Program-made: the position numbers and the translations under genes
Notes under the pieces: generated by a model
Database searches by the model: none
Seen by the model: only the letters and a program-made list of their open reading frames with translations
Told to the model about the DNA's origin: nothing
Shown: in pieces, positions 17,372 to 25,416 of the stretch
How positions within the stretch are numbered: the stretch's first letter is position 1
Layout of the letters: every line of letters begins with the position of its first letter
Assembly (NCBI RefSeq): GCF_021502675.1
Contig: NZ_JAKFHA010000027.1
Span: forward strand, 72,356-113,279
Reading direction: 5' to 3'
Length of the DNA stretch: 40,924 nt
Source of the DNA: Yinghuangia soli
Lineage (GTDB): Bacteria > Actinomycetota > Actinomycetes > Streptomycetales > Streptomycetaceae

Positions 17372-17402
17372 GGCGCCGGCCGGCCCTGACCCGGCCGGCG
17401 CC
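17372..17402 (+). terminator. Hairpin between the deaminase and epimerase genes
   Basis: A perfect 12-bp stem (GGCGCCGGCCGG 17372-17383; complement 17391-17402) with a 7-nt loop begins five bases after the deaminase stop and 39 bases before the epimerase ATG. No promoter is evident after it, so it may reduce rather than stop transcription of the epimerase-to-reductase genes. Confidence 0.6.
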
Positions 17403-17441
17403 TGCCACCTGCCACCAGCCGGACCGAGCAAGGGACTTCAC

Positions 17442-18443
17442 ATGCGCACCCGCCATGTATTCCATGCCGTCGACTCGCACACCGAGGGCATGCCCACCCG
17501 GGTGATCACCGGCGGCGTCGGGGTGATCCCCGGCGCCACCATGGCCGAGCGCCGGGCGCACTTCCTGGCGCACATGGACCACCTGCGGACGCTCCTGATG
17601 TACGAGCCGCGCGGGCACAGCGCCATGAGCGGCGCGATCCTGCAGCCGCCCACGCGCCCCGACGCCGACTACGGCGTGCTCTTCATCGAGGTGTCCGGCT
17701 GCCTGCCGATGTGCGGGCACGGCACCATCGGGGTGGCGACCGTGCTCGTGGAGACCGGCATGGTGCCGGTCGTCGAGCCGGTCACTACGATCCGGCTGGA
17801 CACCCCGGCCGGCCTGGTGGTCGCCGAGGTGGCGGTGCAGGACGGTGCCGCGACGTCGGTGACCATCCGCAACGTGCCGTCGTTCAGCGTCGGCACCGAC
17901 CTCAAGGTCGAGGTGCCGGGGCTGGGCACGGTCGCCTACGACCTGGCGTACGGCGGCAACTTCTACGCGATCCTCCCCATCGAGCGCATCGGGCAGCCGT
18001 TCGACCGGGCCGCCAAGGACGGCATCATCAAGGCGTCCCTGGCCCTGATGGACGCGATCAACGAGCACGACCGCCCGGTGCACCCCGAGAACCCGGAGTT
18101 CGCCGGGGTGCACCACGTCTACCTCGCCGCCCCCGGCTCGGACGCCCGGCACTCGCGGCACGCGATGGCCATCCACCCGGGCTGGTTCGACCGCTCGCCG
18201 TGCGGCACCGGCACCAGCGCCCGCATGGCCCAGCTGCACGCGGCCGGCGAACTCCCGCTCGACCGGGACTTCGTCAACGAGTCCTTCATCGGCACCCGGT
18301 TCGTCGGCTGCCTGGTCGAGGAGACCACCGTCGCCGGGCGCCCCGCGGTCGTCCCCGCCATCACCGGCCGCGCCTGGGTCACCGGCACCGCGCAGTACTT
18401 CCTCGACCCCACCGACCCGTTCCCCGAAGGGTTCTTGCTGTGA
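17442..18443 (+). CDS. 4-hydroxyproline 2-epimerase (proline racemase family)
   Basis: The 333-residue enzyme has both catalytic cysteines of the family: Cys91 in MCGHGTIG and Cys254 in DRSPCGTGTSAR. It would interconvert trans-4-hydroxy-L-proline and cis-4-hydroxy-D-proline, the first step of the pathway. The ATG at 17442 is preceded by AAGGGA. The stop overlaps the aldehyde dehydrogenase GTG. Proline racemase activity is the main alternative, but the dehydrogenase, deaminase and aldehyde dehydrogenase around it favour the epimerase. Another cysteine, Cys87, precedes the catalytic one. Confidence 0.88.
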   Translation: MRTRHVFHAVDSHTEGMPTRVITGGVGVIPGATMAERRAHFLAHMDHLRTLLMYEPRGHSAMSGAILQPPTRPDADYGVLFIEVSGCLPMCGHGTIGVATVLVETGMVPVVEPVTTIRLDTPAGLVVAEVAVQDGAATSVTIRNVPSFSVGTDLKVEVPGLGTVAYDLAYGGNFYAILPIERIGQPFDRAAKDGIIKASLALMDAINEHDRPVHPENPEFAGVHHVYLAAPGSDARHSRHAMAIHPGWFDRSPCGTGTSARMAQLHAAGELPLDRDFVNESFIGTRFVGCLVEETTVAGRPAVVPAITGRAWVTGTAQYFLDPTDPFPEGFLL

Positions 18444-19879
18444 CCGCTCAGCCTTCGACCGCAGTTCCTTCGGATGCCGACGACCTGCTGGTCAGCCACA
18501 ACCCGGCAGCACCCGACGACATCGTGGCCGCGGTCCGCTCCGCGACGCCCGACGAGGTCGCGGGTGCCGCCGCCCGAGCCCGCGGCGCCCACCGCACCTG
18601 GACGGGGATGGGCGCCGCGGCCCGGTCCGCCGCGCTGAACCTCGCGGCGGACCGCCCCGCGGAGGCCCCCGGCGGGCGCGCCGCGCTGATCAGCCGCGAG
18701 GTCGGCAAGCCGATCGCCGAGGCGCGCGCCGAGGTCGGCCGGGCCGTCGCGATCTGGCGCTACTACGCCCAGCAGGTCTTCGACCCGGTCGGCGCGGTCC
18801 ACGAACCCGCCTCGGGGCCCGGCCTGTTGCTCACCCGGCGCCGCGCGCACGGGGTGGCCGGCCTGATCACACCGTGGAACTTCCCGCTGGCCATCCCGGT
18901 GTGGAAGGCCGCCCCGGCGCTGGCGGCCGGCAATGCCGTGCTGCTCAAGCCGTCCCCCGACGCGGTGGGCTGCGCGCAGCGCCTCGCCGCGCTGCTCGAA
19001 GGCGTCCTGCCGCCCGGCCTGTTCACTGTGCTGCCCGGCGGCGCGGCGACCGGGGGCGCGCTGGTGGACGCCGCCGACGTCGTCTCGTTCACCGGGTCCA
19101 CTGCCGTCGGCACCGAAGTCGTCCGCGCCGCCACCGCGCGCGGCATTCCCGTGCAGGCCGAGATGGGCGGCCACAATGCCGCCCTCGTCCTGCCGGACGC
19201 GGACCCGAAGACGACGGCCGCGCAACTCGCGGCGGCTGCCTTCGGGTTCGCGGGCCAGAAGTGCACCGCGACCAAGCGGATCATCGTGGTCGGCGACCCG
19301 GCGCCGCTGCGCGAGGCGCTGATCGAGGCGACCACCGCGCTGCGGGTCGGCGATCCGGCCGACGCCGCGACGCACGTGGGCCCGGTCATCGGCGTCCGGG
19401 CCCGGGACGCGGTGCTGGCCGCCGCGGAGTCCGCGGTCGCGGCCGGCGGCACCCGGCTCGCGGGCGGCACCGCCGCCGAGGCGGAGCATGCCGGGGACGG
19501 CGACGGCTGGTTCGTGGCACCCCAGTTGCTCGAAGGCGTACCCGAGGACCACATGCTGGCCCGGGAAGAGGTCTTCGGCCCGATCGCCGTGCTGTTCTCC
19601 GTCCCGGACCTGGACGCCGCGCTGGCGCTGGCCGCCGCGGTCCGGCACGGCCTGGTCACCTCGGTGCACACCCGGGACCTGGACGCCGCGCTGGCCGTGG
19701 TGGACCGCGTGGACACCGGGCTGGTGAAGGTCAACGCGCCCAGCACCGGCGTGGACTTCCACATGCCGTTCGGCGGCGACAAGGAGTCCAGCCACGGTCC
19801 GCGCGAACAGGGCAAGGCGGCGATGGACTTCTACACCAAGTCCTGCACGGTCTCGCTGGTCCCGGCGGGCGGCCTGTGA
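18440..19879 (+). CDS. Aldehyde dehydrogenase, probable 2-oxoglutarate semialdehyde dehydrogenase
   Basis: This 479-residue ALDH-superfamily protein has the substrate-tunnel motif ITPWNFPLAIPVWKAAPAL, the NAD motif FTGSTAVG, general base Glu241 (QAEMGGHN) and nucleophile Cys275 (GFAGQKCTAT). In this pathway it would oxidise 2-oxoglutarate semialdehyde to 2-oxoglutarate with NAD(P)+. The GTG at 18440 overlaps the epimerase stop (GTGA), and its TGA shares one base with the next ATG. The N-terminal helix around LNLAADRPAEAPGG is more Pro/Gly-rich than usual, but the catalytic core is intact. Confidence 0.88.
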   Translation: MTAQPSTAVPSDADDLLVSHNPAAPDDIVAAVRSATPDEVAGAAARARGAHRTWTGMGAAARSAALNLAADRPAEAPGGRAALISREVGKPIAEARAEVGRAVAIWRYYAQQVFDPVGAVHEPASGPGLLLTRRRAHGVAGLITPWNFPLAIPVWKAAPALAAGNAVLLKPSPDAVGCAQRLAALLEGVLPPGLFTVLPGGAATGGALVDAADVVSFTGSTAVGTEVVRAATARGIPVQAEMGGHNAALVLPDADPKTTAAQLAAAAFGFAGQKCTATKRIIVVGDPAPLREALIEATTALRVGDPADAATHVGPVIGVRARDAVLAAAESAVAAGGTRLAGGTAAEAEHAGDGDGWFVAPQLLEGVPEDHMLAREEVFGPIAVLFSVPDLDAALALAAAVRHGLVTSVHTRDLDAALAVVDRVDTGLVKVNAPSTGVDFHMPFGGDKESSHGPREQGKAAMDFYTKSCTVSLVPAGGL

Positions 19880-20940
19880 TGAGCACCTTTACTTCACGGG
19901 AAGACGAACTCGTCGTGCACACCGTCGATTACCACACCGCGGGGGAGCCGTTCCGCATCGTCGCGGACGGACTGCCGCCGCTGGCCGGGGAGTCCGTCGC
20001 CGAACGCCGCGCGATCCTGCTGCGGCCGGACGGCAGTGGCCCGCGCGACACCCCCACCGACCGGGTGCGCCGCCTGCTGTGCCACGAACCGCGCGGGCAC
20101 GCCGACATGTACGGCGGGTTCATCGTGCCGCCGGACGACGACGGCGCGCACTTCGGTGTCCTGTTCTGGCACAAGGACGGCTACTCGACCGCATGCGGGC
20201 ACGGGACCATCGCGCTCGGCGTCTGGGCGGTGGACGCCGGACTGGTGGCCGCCCCCGACGACGGCGAGGTGCCGGTGCGCATCGACGTCCCGTCCGGGCG
20301 CGTGGCCGCCCGGGTGCTGCGCGCCGGCGGGCGCACGGTCGGCGCGGTCTTCCGCAACGTGCCGACCCGGATCACCGCGCGCGGCATCACCGTGCTCACC
20401 TCGTATGGCAAGGCCACCGTCGACCTCGCCCACTCCGGTGCCTGCTACGCCTCGGTGTCCGCGCAGTCCCTCGGACTCGCGGTGGTACCCGAGCAGTTCG
20501 CCGACATCGTGCAGGCCGGTCGGGAGATCAAGGCGGCCCTCGCGGGCGACCCGGCCGTCCGGCATCCGCACGACTCGCGGCTGTCCGGCGTGTACGGGGT
20601 GATCCTGCACGACGAACTCCCCGTTCCCGAAGGGAGCGGCGACGTGCACCAGCGCAGCGTCACGGTGTTCGCCGACGGCCAGGTGGACCGCTCGCCGTGC
20701 GGCTCCGGCACCTCGGCGCGGCTCGCGCTGCTGCACGCGGACGGCAGGCTGGACGCGAACGGCGGCGCGGTGCTTCGGCATTCGTCCATCGTGGGCACGG
20801 AGTTCGTGGGCCGCGTGACCGGCACCGACCCGGACGGCTCGGTGCTCACCGAGGTCGAGGGCACCGCCTACCGCACCGGCCGCCACCACTTCGTCCTGGA
20901 CGCGCACGACGCGCTCGGCACCGGGTTCGTGCTGCGGTGA
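19879..20940 (+). CDS. Second proline-racemase-family enzyme, likely trans-3-hydroxy-L-proline dehydratase
   Basis: The 353-residue protein belongs to the same superfamily as the upstream epimerase but is clearly a different branch. The motifs HEPRGHADMYGGFIVPP, GVLFWHKDGYSTACGHG and VFADGQVDRSPCGSGTSAR resemble the trans-3-hydroxyproline dehydratase group. Catalytic positions are Cys106 and Cys274. The eukaryotic dehydratase has Thr at the second site, so this protein keeps the racemase-type pair. The next gene (pyrroline-2-carboxylate reductase family) uses the dehydratase product, which supports the call. A second epimerase is the alternative. Its GTGA overlap with that gene couples them. 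Confidence 0.72.
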   Translation: MSTFTSREDELVVHTVDYHTAGEPFRIVADGLPPLAGESVAERRAILLRPDGSGPRDTPTDRVRRLLCHEPRGHADMYGGFIVPPDDDGAHFGVLFWHKDGYSTACGHGTIALGVWAVDAGLVAAPDDGEVPVRIDVPSGRVAARVLRAGGRTVGAVFRNVPTRITARGITVLTSYGKATVDLAHSGACYASVSAQSLGLAVVPEQFADIVQAGREIKAALAGDPAVRHPHDSRLSGVYGVILHDELPVPEGSGDVHQRSVTVFADGQVDRSPCGSGTSARLALLHADGRLDANGGAVLRHSSIVGTEFVGRVTGTDPDGSVLTEVEGTAYRTGRHHFVLDAHDALGTGFVLR

Positions 20941-21893
20941 CCGCCTTGGACGCGGTGCCGCGCATCGGCGCCGAGGAGCTGGCCGCGCTTGTGTCCCCGG
21001 CCGACGCGGTCCGGGCGATCCGCGAAGCGTTGCGCGCCGGACTCGATCCCGAGGCCGAACAGGCGCGCACCGTCAGCGAGATGGCGGCCGGGCAGCTGCT
21101 GCTGATGCCGGCCGAGCTGGGCGCGTACGCAGGTGTCAAGATCGCTGCGGTGGCGCCCGGCAACCCGGCGGTCGGCCTGCCGCGGATCGGCGCGGTGTAC
21201 GTCCTGCTGGACGCGGCGACGCTGCTGCCCGTCGCGTTCCTGGACGGCACCGCCCTCACCTCGCTCCGCACCCCGGCCGTCTCGGCGGTCGCGGTCGACC
21301 TGCTGCTCGCCCGGCGCGACGGCGTGCACGCGGTGGTCTTCGGGACCGGGCCGCAGGCGTGGGGGCACATCGAGGTGCTGCGTACCGTGCGCAGCCTGGA
21401 CCGGGTCACCGTGGTCGGGCGCGATCCGCGCCGCACCGCCGATCTGGTCGCGCGCTGCCGCGAGGCCGGGCTCGCGGCGTGGGCGGGCACGCCCGCGGAC
21501 GTCGCGGACGCCGACGCGGTGTGCTGCTGCACGACCGCGCGCACGCCGCTCTTCGACGGCGCCCTGGTCGCCGACCATGCCGTCGTGGTCGCGGTCGGTT
21601 CGCATGAACCGGGCGCCCGAGAGCTGGACGGGGACCTGGTCGCGCGGGCCGGGACGGTCGTGGTCGAGTCGCGCGCCGCGGCGCTGCGTGAGGCGGGCGA
21701 CCTGCTCGTCCCGCTGGGCGAGGGCCGCTTCGGCCCGGAGCGGGTGGACGGCAACCTCGCCGACCTGGCCGCGGGCCGGGTCGCCCGGCCGGAGAAGGGC
21801 CCGTACCTCTTCAAGAGCGTGGGCATGGCCTGGCAGGACCTGGTGGTCGCGGCGGCCGCGCATCGGAAGGTCACTGAAGATATGTCAGTATAG
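20937..21893 (+). CDS. Ornithine cyclodeaminase/μ-crystallin family, probable Δ1-pyrroline-2-carboxylate reductase
   Basis: The 318-residue protein has the family core FLDGTALTSLRTPAVSAVAV (about 101-120), Lys68 in AGVKIAAV, and the Rossmann motif FGTGPQAWGHIEVL (about 135-148). Beside a hydroxyproline dehydratase, the likely reaction is NAD(P)H reduction of Δ1-pyrroline-2-carboxylate to L-proline. Ornithine cyclodeaminase is less likely here. GTG 20937 overlaps the upstream stop. The last codons contain one arm of the operator for the GntR gene (21882-21887), so coding and regulatory sequence overlap. Confidence 0.82.
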   Translation: MTALDAVPRIGAEELAALVSPADAVRAIREALRAGLDPEAEQARTVSEMAAGQLLLMPAELGAYAGVKIAAVAPGNPAVGLPRIGAVYVLLDAATLLPVAFLDGTALTSLRTPAVSAVAVDLLLARRDGVHAVVFGTGPQAWGHIEVLRTVRSLDRVTVVGRDPRRTADLVARCREAGLAAWAGTPADVADADAVCCCTTARTPLFDGALVADHAVVVAVGSHEPGARELDGDLVARAGTVVVESRAAALREAGDLLVPLGEGRFGPERVDGNLADLAAGRVARPEKGPYLFKSVGMAWQDLVVAAAAHRKVTEDMSV

Positions 21894-21907
21894 GTGTGAC
21901 ATTGTAC
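21882..21907. promoter_or_regulatory. GntR-type operator, site D (regulator gene)
   Basis: GTGTGACATTGTAC at 21894-21907 differs from site B at only its first base. Together with ATGTCA at 21882-21887 it forms the inverted repeat ATGTCA-N9-TGACAT. It lies 72-97 bases upstream of the GntR ATG and starts inside the end of the reductase gene. This is the expected place for autoregulation. Confidence 0.65.
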
Positions 21908-21978
21908 ATTTTTCCCAGGGCCGGAAGCGGCGCACCGGTTGCGCGGGGCAGTAATCTGCCCGGATGGAGGACAAGCGC

Positions 21979-22719
21979 ATGAGCGTCGACTTCGCACCTG
22001 CCACCACAGGGGCATTGAACCTGCCCTCGATCCAGGAGCACCGCAGCCTGCGCGACCAGGTCACCCATGCCCTGCGTGCCGCGCTCATCGCGGGTGAACT
22101 GCGTCCGGACGTCATCTACTCGGCGCCGACGCTTGCCGCGCAGTTCCGGGTCTCTCCGACGCCGGTCCGCGAGGCCATGCTCGACCTCGCCAAGGAGGGC
22201 CTCATCGAGGTCGTCCGCAACAAGGGCTTCCGGGTCACCGCGCTGACCGCCCGCGACCTCGACGAGTACACCGAGATCCGGGCCCTCATCGAGGTCCCGA
22301 CCGCGGTCCGCATCGCCCGCACCGGGGACCGCGACGCCCTGGAGGCGCTGCGTCCCGTCGCCGCCGCCATCGTGCGCGCCGCCGAGGCCCGCGACCTCAT
22401 CGGCTACCTGGAGGCGGACCGCCAGTTCCACCTCGGCCTGCTCAGCCTCGCGGGCAACCAGCGGCTCGTGGAGACCGTCGGCGATCTGCGCAAACGGTCC
22501 CGGCTCTACGGCCTCGACAGCCTCGCCGCGCGCGGCGCCCTGGTCGCCTCCGCGCAGGAGCACGAGCGCATCCTCGACCTGATCATCGCCGGGGACGCCG
22601 AGGGCGTCGAGGCCGCGATGAGCGAACACCTCGGCCACGTGCGCTCGTTGTGGGCCGGCCCGGACGGCGCCGAAGCCGCCGGGCGGGACCCTGAGCAGGA
22701 CGCCACCGGCTCGGCCTGA
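21979..22719 (+). CDS. GntR-family regulator with FCD domain
   Basis: The 246-residue protein has a winged helix at about residues 22-90 (LRDQVTHALRAALIAGELRPDV, then FRVSPTPVREAMLDLAKEGLIEV) and an all-helical FCD ligand domain at about 95-225. The FCD part includes the ligand or metal histidines in DRQFHLGLLSLAGN and SEHLGHVRSLW. ATG 21979 is chosen because GGAGG lies eight bases upstream; an ATG five codons earlier lacks one. It is the likely regulator of the hydroxyproline/peptide island, with repeated operator sites at 12863, 12979, 16413 and 21894. Its ligand may be a hydroxyproline-pathway intermediate. Confidence 0.9.
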   Translation: MSVDFAPATTGALNLPSIQEHRSLRDQVTHALRAALIAGELRPDVIYSAPTLAAQFRVSPTPVREAMLDLAKEGLIEVVRNKGFRVTALTARDLDEYTEIRALIEVPTAVRIARTGDRDALEALRPVAAAIVRAAEARDLIGYLEADRQFHLGLLSLAGNQRLVETVGDLRKRSRLYGLDSLAARGALVASAQEHERILDLIIAGDAEGVEAAMSEHLGHVRSLWAGPDGAEAAGRDPEQDATGSA

Positions 22720-22727
22720 GTCCCCCG

Positions 22728-22748
22728 GCGCCGCGCGGCGCATTTATT
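22728..22748 (+). terminator. Hairpin with AT-rich tail after the GntR gene
   Basis: The palindrome GCGCCGCGCGGCGC (22728-22741) is followed by ATTTATT, nine bases after the GntR stop. The stem is only 5 bp with a 4-nt loop, but the T-containing tail makes a weak terminator plausible. Confidence 0.45.
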
Positions 22749-22760
22749 CCGCATCTGCGC

Positions 22761-22774
22761 TTGAGACATGGCAT
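22761..22774. promoter_or_regulatory. Possible weak GntR operator, site E (LLM gene)
   Basis: TTGAGACATGGCAT matches site C (ATGTGACATGGTAC) at 10 of 14 positions and lies 49 bases before the ATG of the LLM flavoprotein. The match is partial, so membership of that gene in the regulon is only suggested. Confidence 0.25.
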
Positions 22775-22822
22775 ATCCGCATCGATGGACCGGCTCGATC
22801 GGGCCGACCTAGGGTCGGGGCC

Positions 22823-23767
22823 ATGACTTCACCCGCGATCGGAATGTTCCTCCCGATGCCGGCCCCGGGCATTGGTTCCGCCCACAACACGGCCCAGGCC
22901 GCCCGGCAGTTGGAGGCGTACGGGTTCGAGTCGGCGTGGCAGAGCGACCTGCTGCTCGGGCGCTATCCGACTATCGCGGCCGGCCACGTGCTGGCTGCGG
23001 CGGCCGCGGTCACCACGCGCATCAAGCTCGGCTACGCGGTGCAGGTGCCCGCGCTGCACCCGCTGCCGTGGCTGGCGCAGGAGTTGGCGTCCGCGCAGTA
23101 CCTCTCCGGCGGCCGCATTCTCTACGGCGTCACGCCCGGGGACGGCCCGTTCGAGCGCTGGCGCGGCGGGCTGCGCGACCGCGCGGCGTGGCACGCGCTC
23201 GGCATCGACTACGACGACCGGGCCGCGCTCACCGACCGCATCCTGGACCGGCTGCCCGGCGCGGTTTCCGGCGAGCCGGTTTCGGTCGACGCGCCCGGCA
23301 AGGGCGAGTTCACGGTCGGGATGCCTGCCGAGATGCCGCCGCTGCTGATCGGCGGCGACGGCGGCGACGACGCGGTGTTCGCGCGCGTGCTCCGGTACGG
23401 CGCTTCCTGGTTCCCCGCGGTCATGGCCCCGTCGCGGCTGGCCGCGGGCGCCGCCCGGCTGCGCGAACTCAGCGACGCTGCAGGGGTGCCGATGCCGGCC
23501 ATCACCGTCGCCCTGCCCGTCTCGCTCGGCATTGCCGGACCCACTGCGCAGCAGCGCGAGCTGACCGCCCGCACGATCCACGAGCTGTACGGCGTCCCGG
23601 CCGGGGAAGCCGGCCAGGTCATGGTCCTCGGCAGCCCGGAGGCCGCCGCGGAACGCCTCGCCGAATACGCCGAGATCGGCATCGAGAGGGTGGTCTTCAG
23701 CGTCTCCAACGAGATCTGGGACGAGCAGTTCGCGCTCATCGCGGAGGCGGCACGCCTGGCCGGATGA
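22823..23767 (+). CDS. LLM-class (luciferase-like) flavin-dependent oxidoreductase
   Basis: This 314-residue TIM-barrel flavoprotein of the bacterial luciferase/F420-reductase superfamily shows typical elements: AARQLEAYGFESAWQSD, AAAAVTTRIKLGYAVQVPALHPLPWLAQELASAQYLSGGRI, PPLLIGGDG and the C-terminal IERVVFSV. Members oxidise or reduce substrates with FMN or F420; this one cannot be assigned a substrate. ATG 22823 is preceded by GGTCGGGG. It follows the GntR gene by 103 bases, with a weak terminator and a possible weak operator between. About 170 bases without a gene follow it, with only a 5-bp hairpin at 23813-23828. Confidence 0.85.
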   Translation: MTSPAIGMFLPMPAPGIGSAHNTAQAARQLEAYGFESAWQSDLLLGRYPTIAAGHVLAAAAAVTTRIKLGYAVQVPALHPLPWLAQELASAQYLSGGRILYGVTPGDGPFERWRGGLRDRAAWHALGIDYDDRAALTDRILDRLPGAVSGEPVSVDAPGKGEFTVGMPAEMPPLLIGGDGGDDAVFARVLRYGASWFPAVMAPSRLAAGAARLRELSDAAGVPMPAITVALPVSLGIAGPTAQQRELTARTIHELYGVPAGEAGQVMVLGSPEAAAERLAEYAEIGIERVVFSVSNEIWDEQFALIAEAARLAG

Positions 23768-23938
23768 GGCAGGGGCGCCGTCGGCACGCCCGCCCGGGGC
23801 AGCGCCGCTTCGCCGCCTCGCGCGGCGGGAGGTCTTGACCGCGGCCCCGGGCGCTGTTCGTGCCCGCTTGGCACGGCGTTGAACTCCACCACGAGGCCAG
23901 GCGTGCCTCCCTTGGGGGCACGTCTATTGCGGGGAGCC

Positions 23939-24985
23939 ATGAGCCACGGACCTGCACAGCCGGAGCCAGAGCCGCAGCCGGAGCCGTATGCGCGTGCGCG
24001 TCGGGAAGGCGGCGCTTCTCGCGGTGTGGGGCCGCATGCCGCCGAGACCTGGCTGGATGCATGTGCTTCTGCGGACTACGCCATCGCTCCCGCGCGGTGG
24101 CGGCTCGGGTCGCGTTATCGGTCCGACGAGCTCGAACGGATTTGCGCGGAACACCCGTTCATCGGCCAGGCGGAGGCCCGGGTATGGCTTCACCTGCACC
24201 GGGACGAGCTGCGCCGGGCCGTGGAGCACGCGGCGGGCGACGGACTCGACCGCACTGCCTGGGAGTTGTGCGAGGCGCTGTGGACGCTCTGGTCCCGCTT
24301 CCGGCACTTCGCCGCCTGGGAGGCGACGCACCGGCTCGGGCTGGCGGCCGCGATGCGTGAAGGGAACCGGCGCGCCGAGGCCCGCATGCGCGTGCAGTGG
24401 GGCTTCGCTCTCGCCGAACAGCAGCACCACGACGCGGCTGCCGAGCAGTTCGCCAAAGCTCTGACGGCCGAGCAGGCCACCGGGCATCACCGCGGCGAGG
24501 CGACCGCCCTGGAAGCGCTGGCGCTCGTCGCGGTCGCGGAGTGGCGTACCGACGAGGCCCTGGACCTGCTCGGCCAGGCGCAGGCTGCGCTGTACCGCGC
24601 CGGCGATCCGGTCGACGCGCGGGCTGCCGCCCTGCTGATGTTCCACCGCGGCCGGGTGCTGTTCCGGGACGGCGACATCCACGGGGCGCACCTGCATCTG
24701 CAGCAGGCCGAAGGGCGGTTGCGCGGCCTCGACCCGCCGGACGTCTACAACGCCGCCCTGGCGCACACCGAGCTGGCCCGCGTCCACATCGAGGCGCAGG
24801 AGTACGTCCTGGCCCTGGATCTGCTCGACACCGCGGACGAATTGCGGGCGCTCGGCGCGTACCACCGCGAAGCCGAGGCACTGCAGGAACTGAGCTGGGC
24901 AGCAGGCCACTTCGGCAACCATCCGGTCGGAACCGAGGCCGCCGGGCGGATCCTGGACCTGCGCACGGTCCTCGGCCGCGGCTGA
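23939..24985 (+). CDS. TPR-like helical repeat protein
   Basis: The 348-residue protein begins with a short Pro/Glu repeat tail (QPEPEPQPEP, residues 7-16). The rest is helical repeats with TPR spacing, for example RMRVQWGFALAEQQHHDAAAEQFAKAL, then ATALEALALVAVAEWRTDEALDLLGQAQ and further pairs to about residue 340. This resembles the C-terminal repeat part of actinomycete NB-ARC/TPR regulators but has no NTPase. ATG 23939 has GGGGAG four bases upstream. A small unknown gene follows 91 bases later on the same strand. The role is probably a protein-interaction or regulatory scaffold; no catalytic motif is visible. Confidence 0.75.
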   Translation: MSHGPAQPEPEPQPEPYARARREGGASRGVGPHAAETWLDACASADYAIAPARWRLGSRYRSDELERICAEHPFIGQAEARVWLHLHRDELRRAVEHAAGDGLDRTAWELCEALWTLWSRFRHFAAWEATHRLGLAAAMREGNRRAEARMRVQWGFALAEQQHHDAAAEQFAKALTAEQATGHHRGEATALEALALVAVAEWRTDEALDLLGQAQAALYRAGDPVDARAAALLMFHRGRVLFRDGDIHGAHLHLQQAEGRLRGLDPPDVYNAALAHTELARVHIEAQEYVLALDLLDTADELRALGAYHREAEALQELSWAAGHFGNHPVGTEAAGRILDLRTVLGRG

Positions 24986-25076
24986 GTGCGCCGAAGCAGC
25001 CCCCACGAAGCCCTGCTCGGACGTAGCGTGGTGCGTGTCGGCCGACGCGATCCCATGTGATCCCAGGGGGTACGAG

Positions 25077-25388
25077 GTGGAACCGATTCCGGCAGCAGTG
25101 CTCGGCGCCATCGCGGGGGGCGCCGGCGGCGACAGCGGACGCGAGGCGTGGGCAGCGCTGAGCGACCTGGTCAGACAGCTGTTCCGGCGCTCCGGCACAA
25201 GCGGCGACGCGGCACTCTCGGCGCTGGAAGAGCGCCCGGACGACCCCAAGCGCGCCGAGGTGCTGTCCCAGGTGCTGGCCGCCCGGGCGCACATGGACCC
25301 CGAATTCGCCGCCGCGCTCGACGTGTGGAAGGCGCAGGCCGACAAGGTCGCGCTGCCGGCTCCGGACGTCCGGGACACGGTCGCTTAG
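25077..25388 (+). CDS. Small protein of unknown function
   Basis: This 103-residue product starts at GTG 25077 with GGGGG about six bases upstream; a start at 25035 is possible but lacks a site. It opens with a small-residue hydrophobic stretch, IPAAVLGAIAGGAGGDSGRE (about 4-23), then an amphipathic helix, WAALSDLVRQLFRRSG, and a charged helical part. Small proteins with this type of opening sit beside TPR or STAND genes in streptomycetes, but I cannot name a family. It faces an AraC gene convergently, only 28 bases away. Confidence 0.6.
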   Translation: MEPIPAAVLGAIAGGAGGDSGREAWAALSDLVRQLFRRSGTSGDAALSALEERPDDPKRAEVLSQVLAARAHMDPEFAAALDVWKAQADKVALPAPDVRDTVA

Positions 25389-25416
25389 GGCGTGTCCGCT
25401 CGGGCGGGCATCGCGT

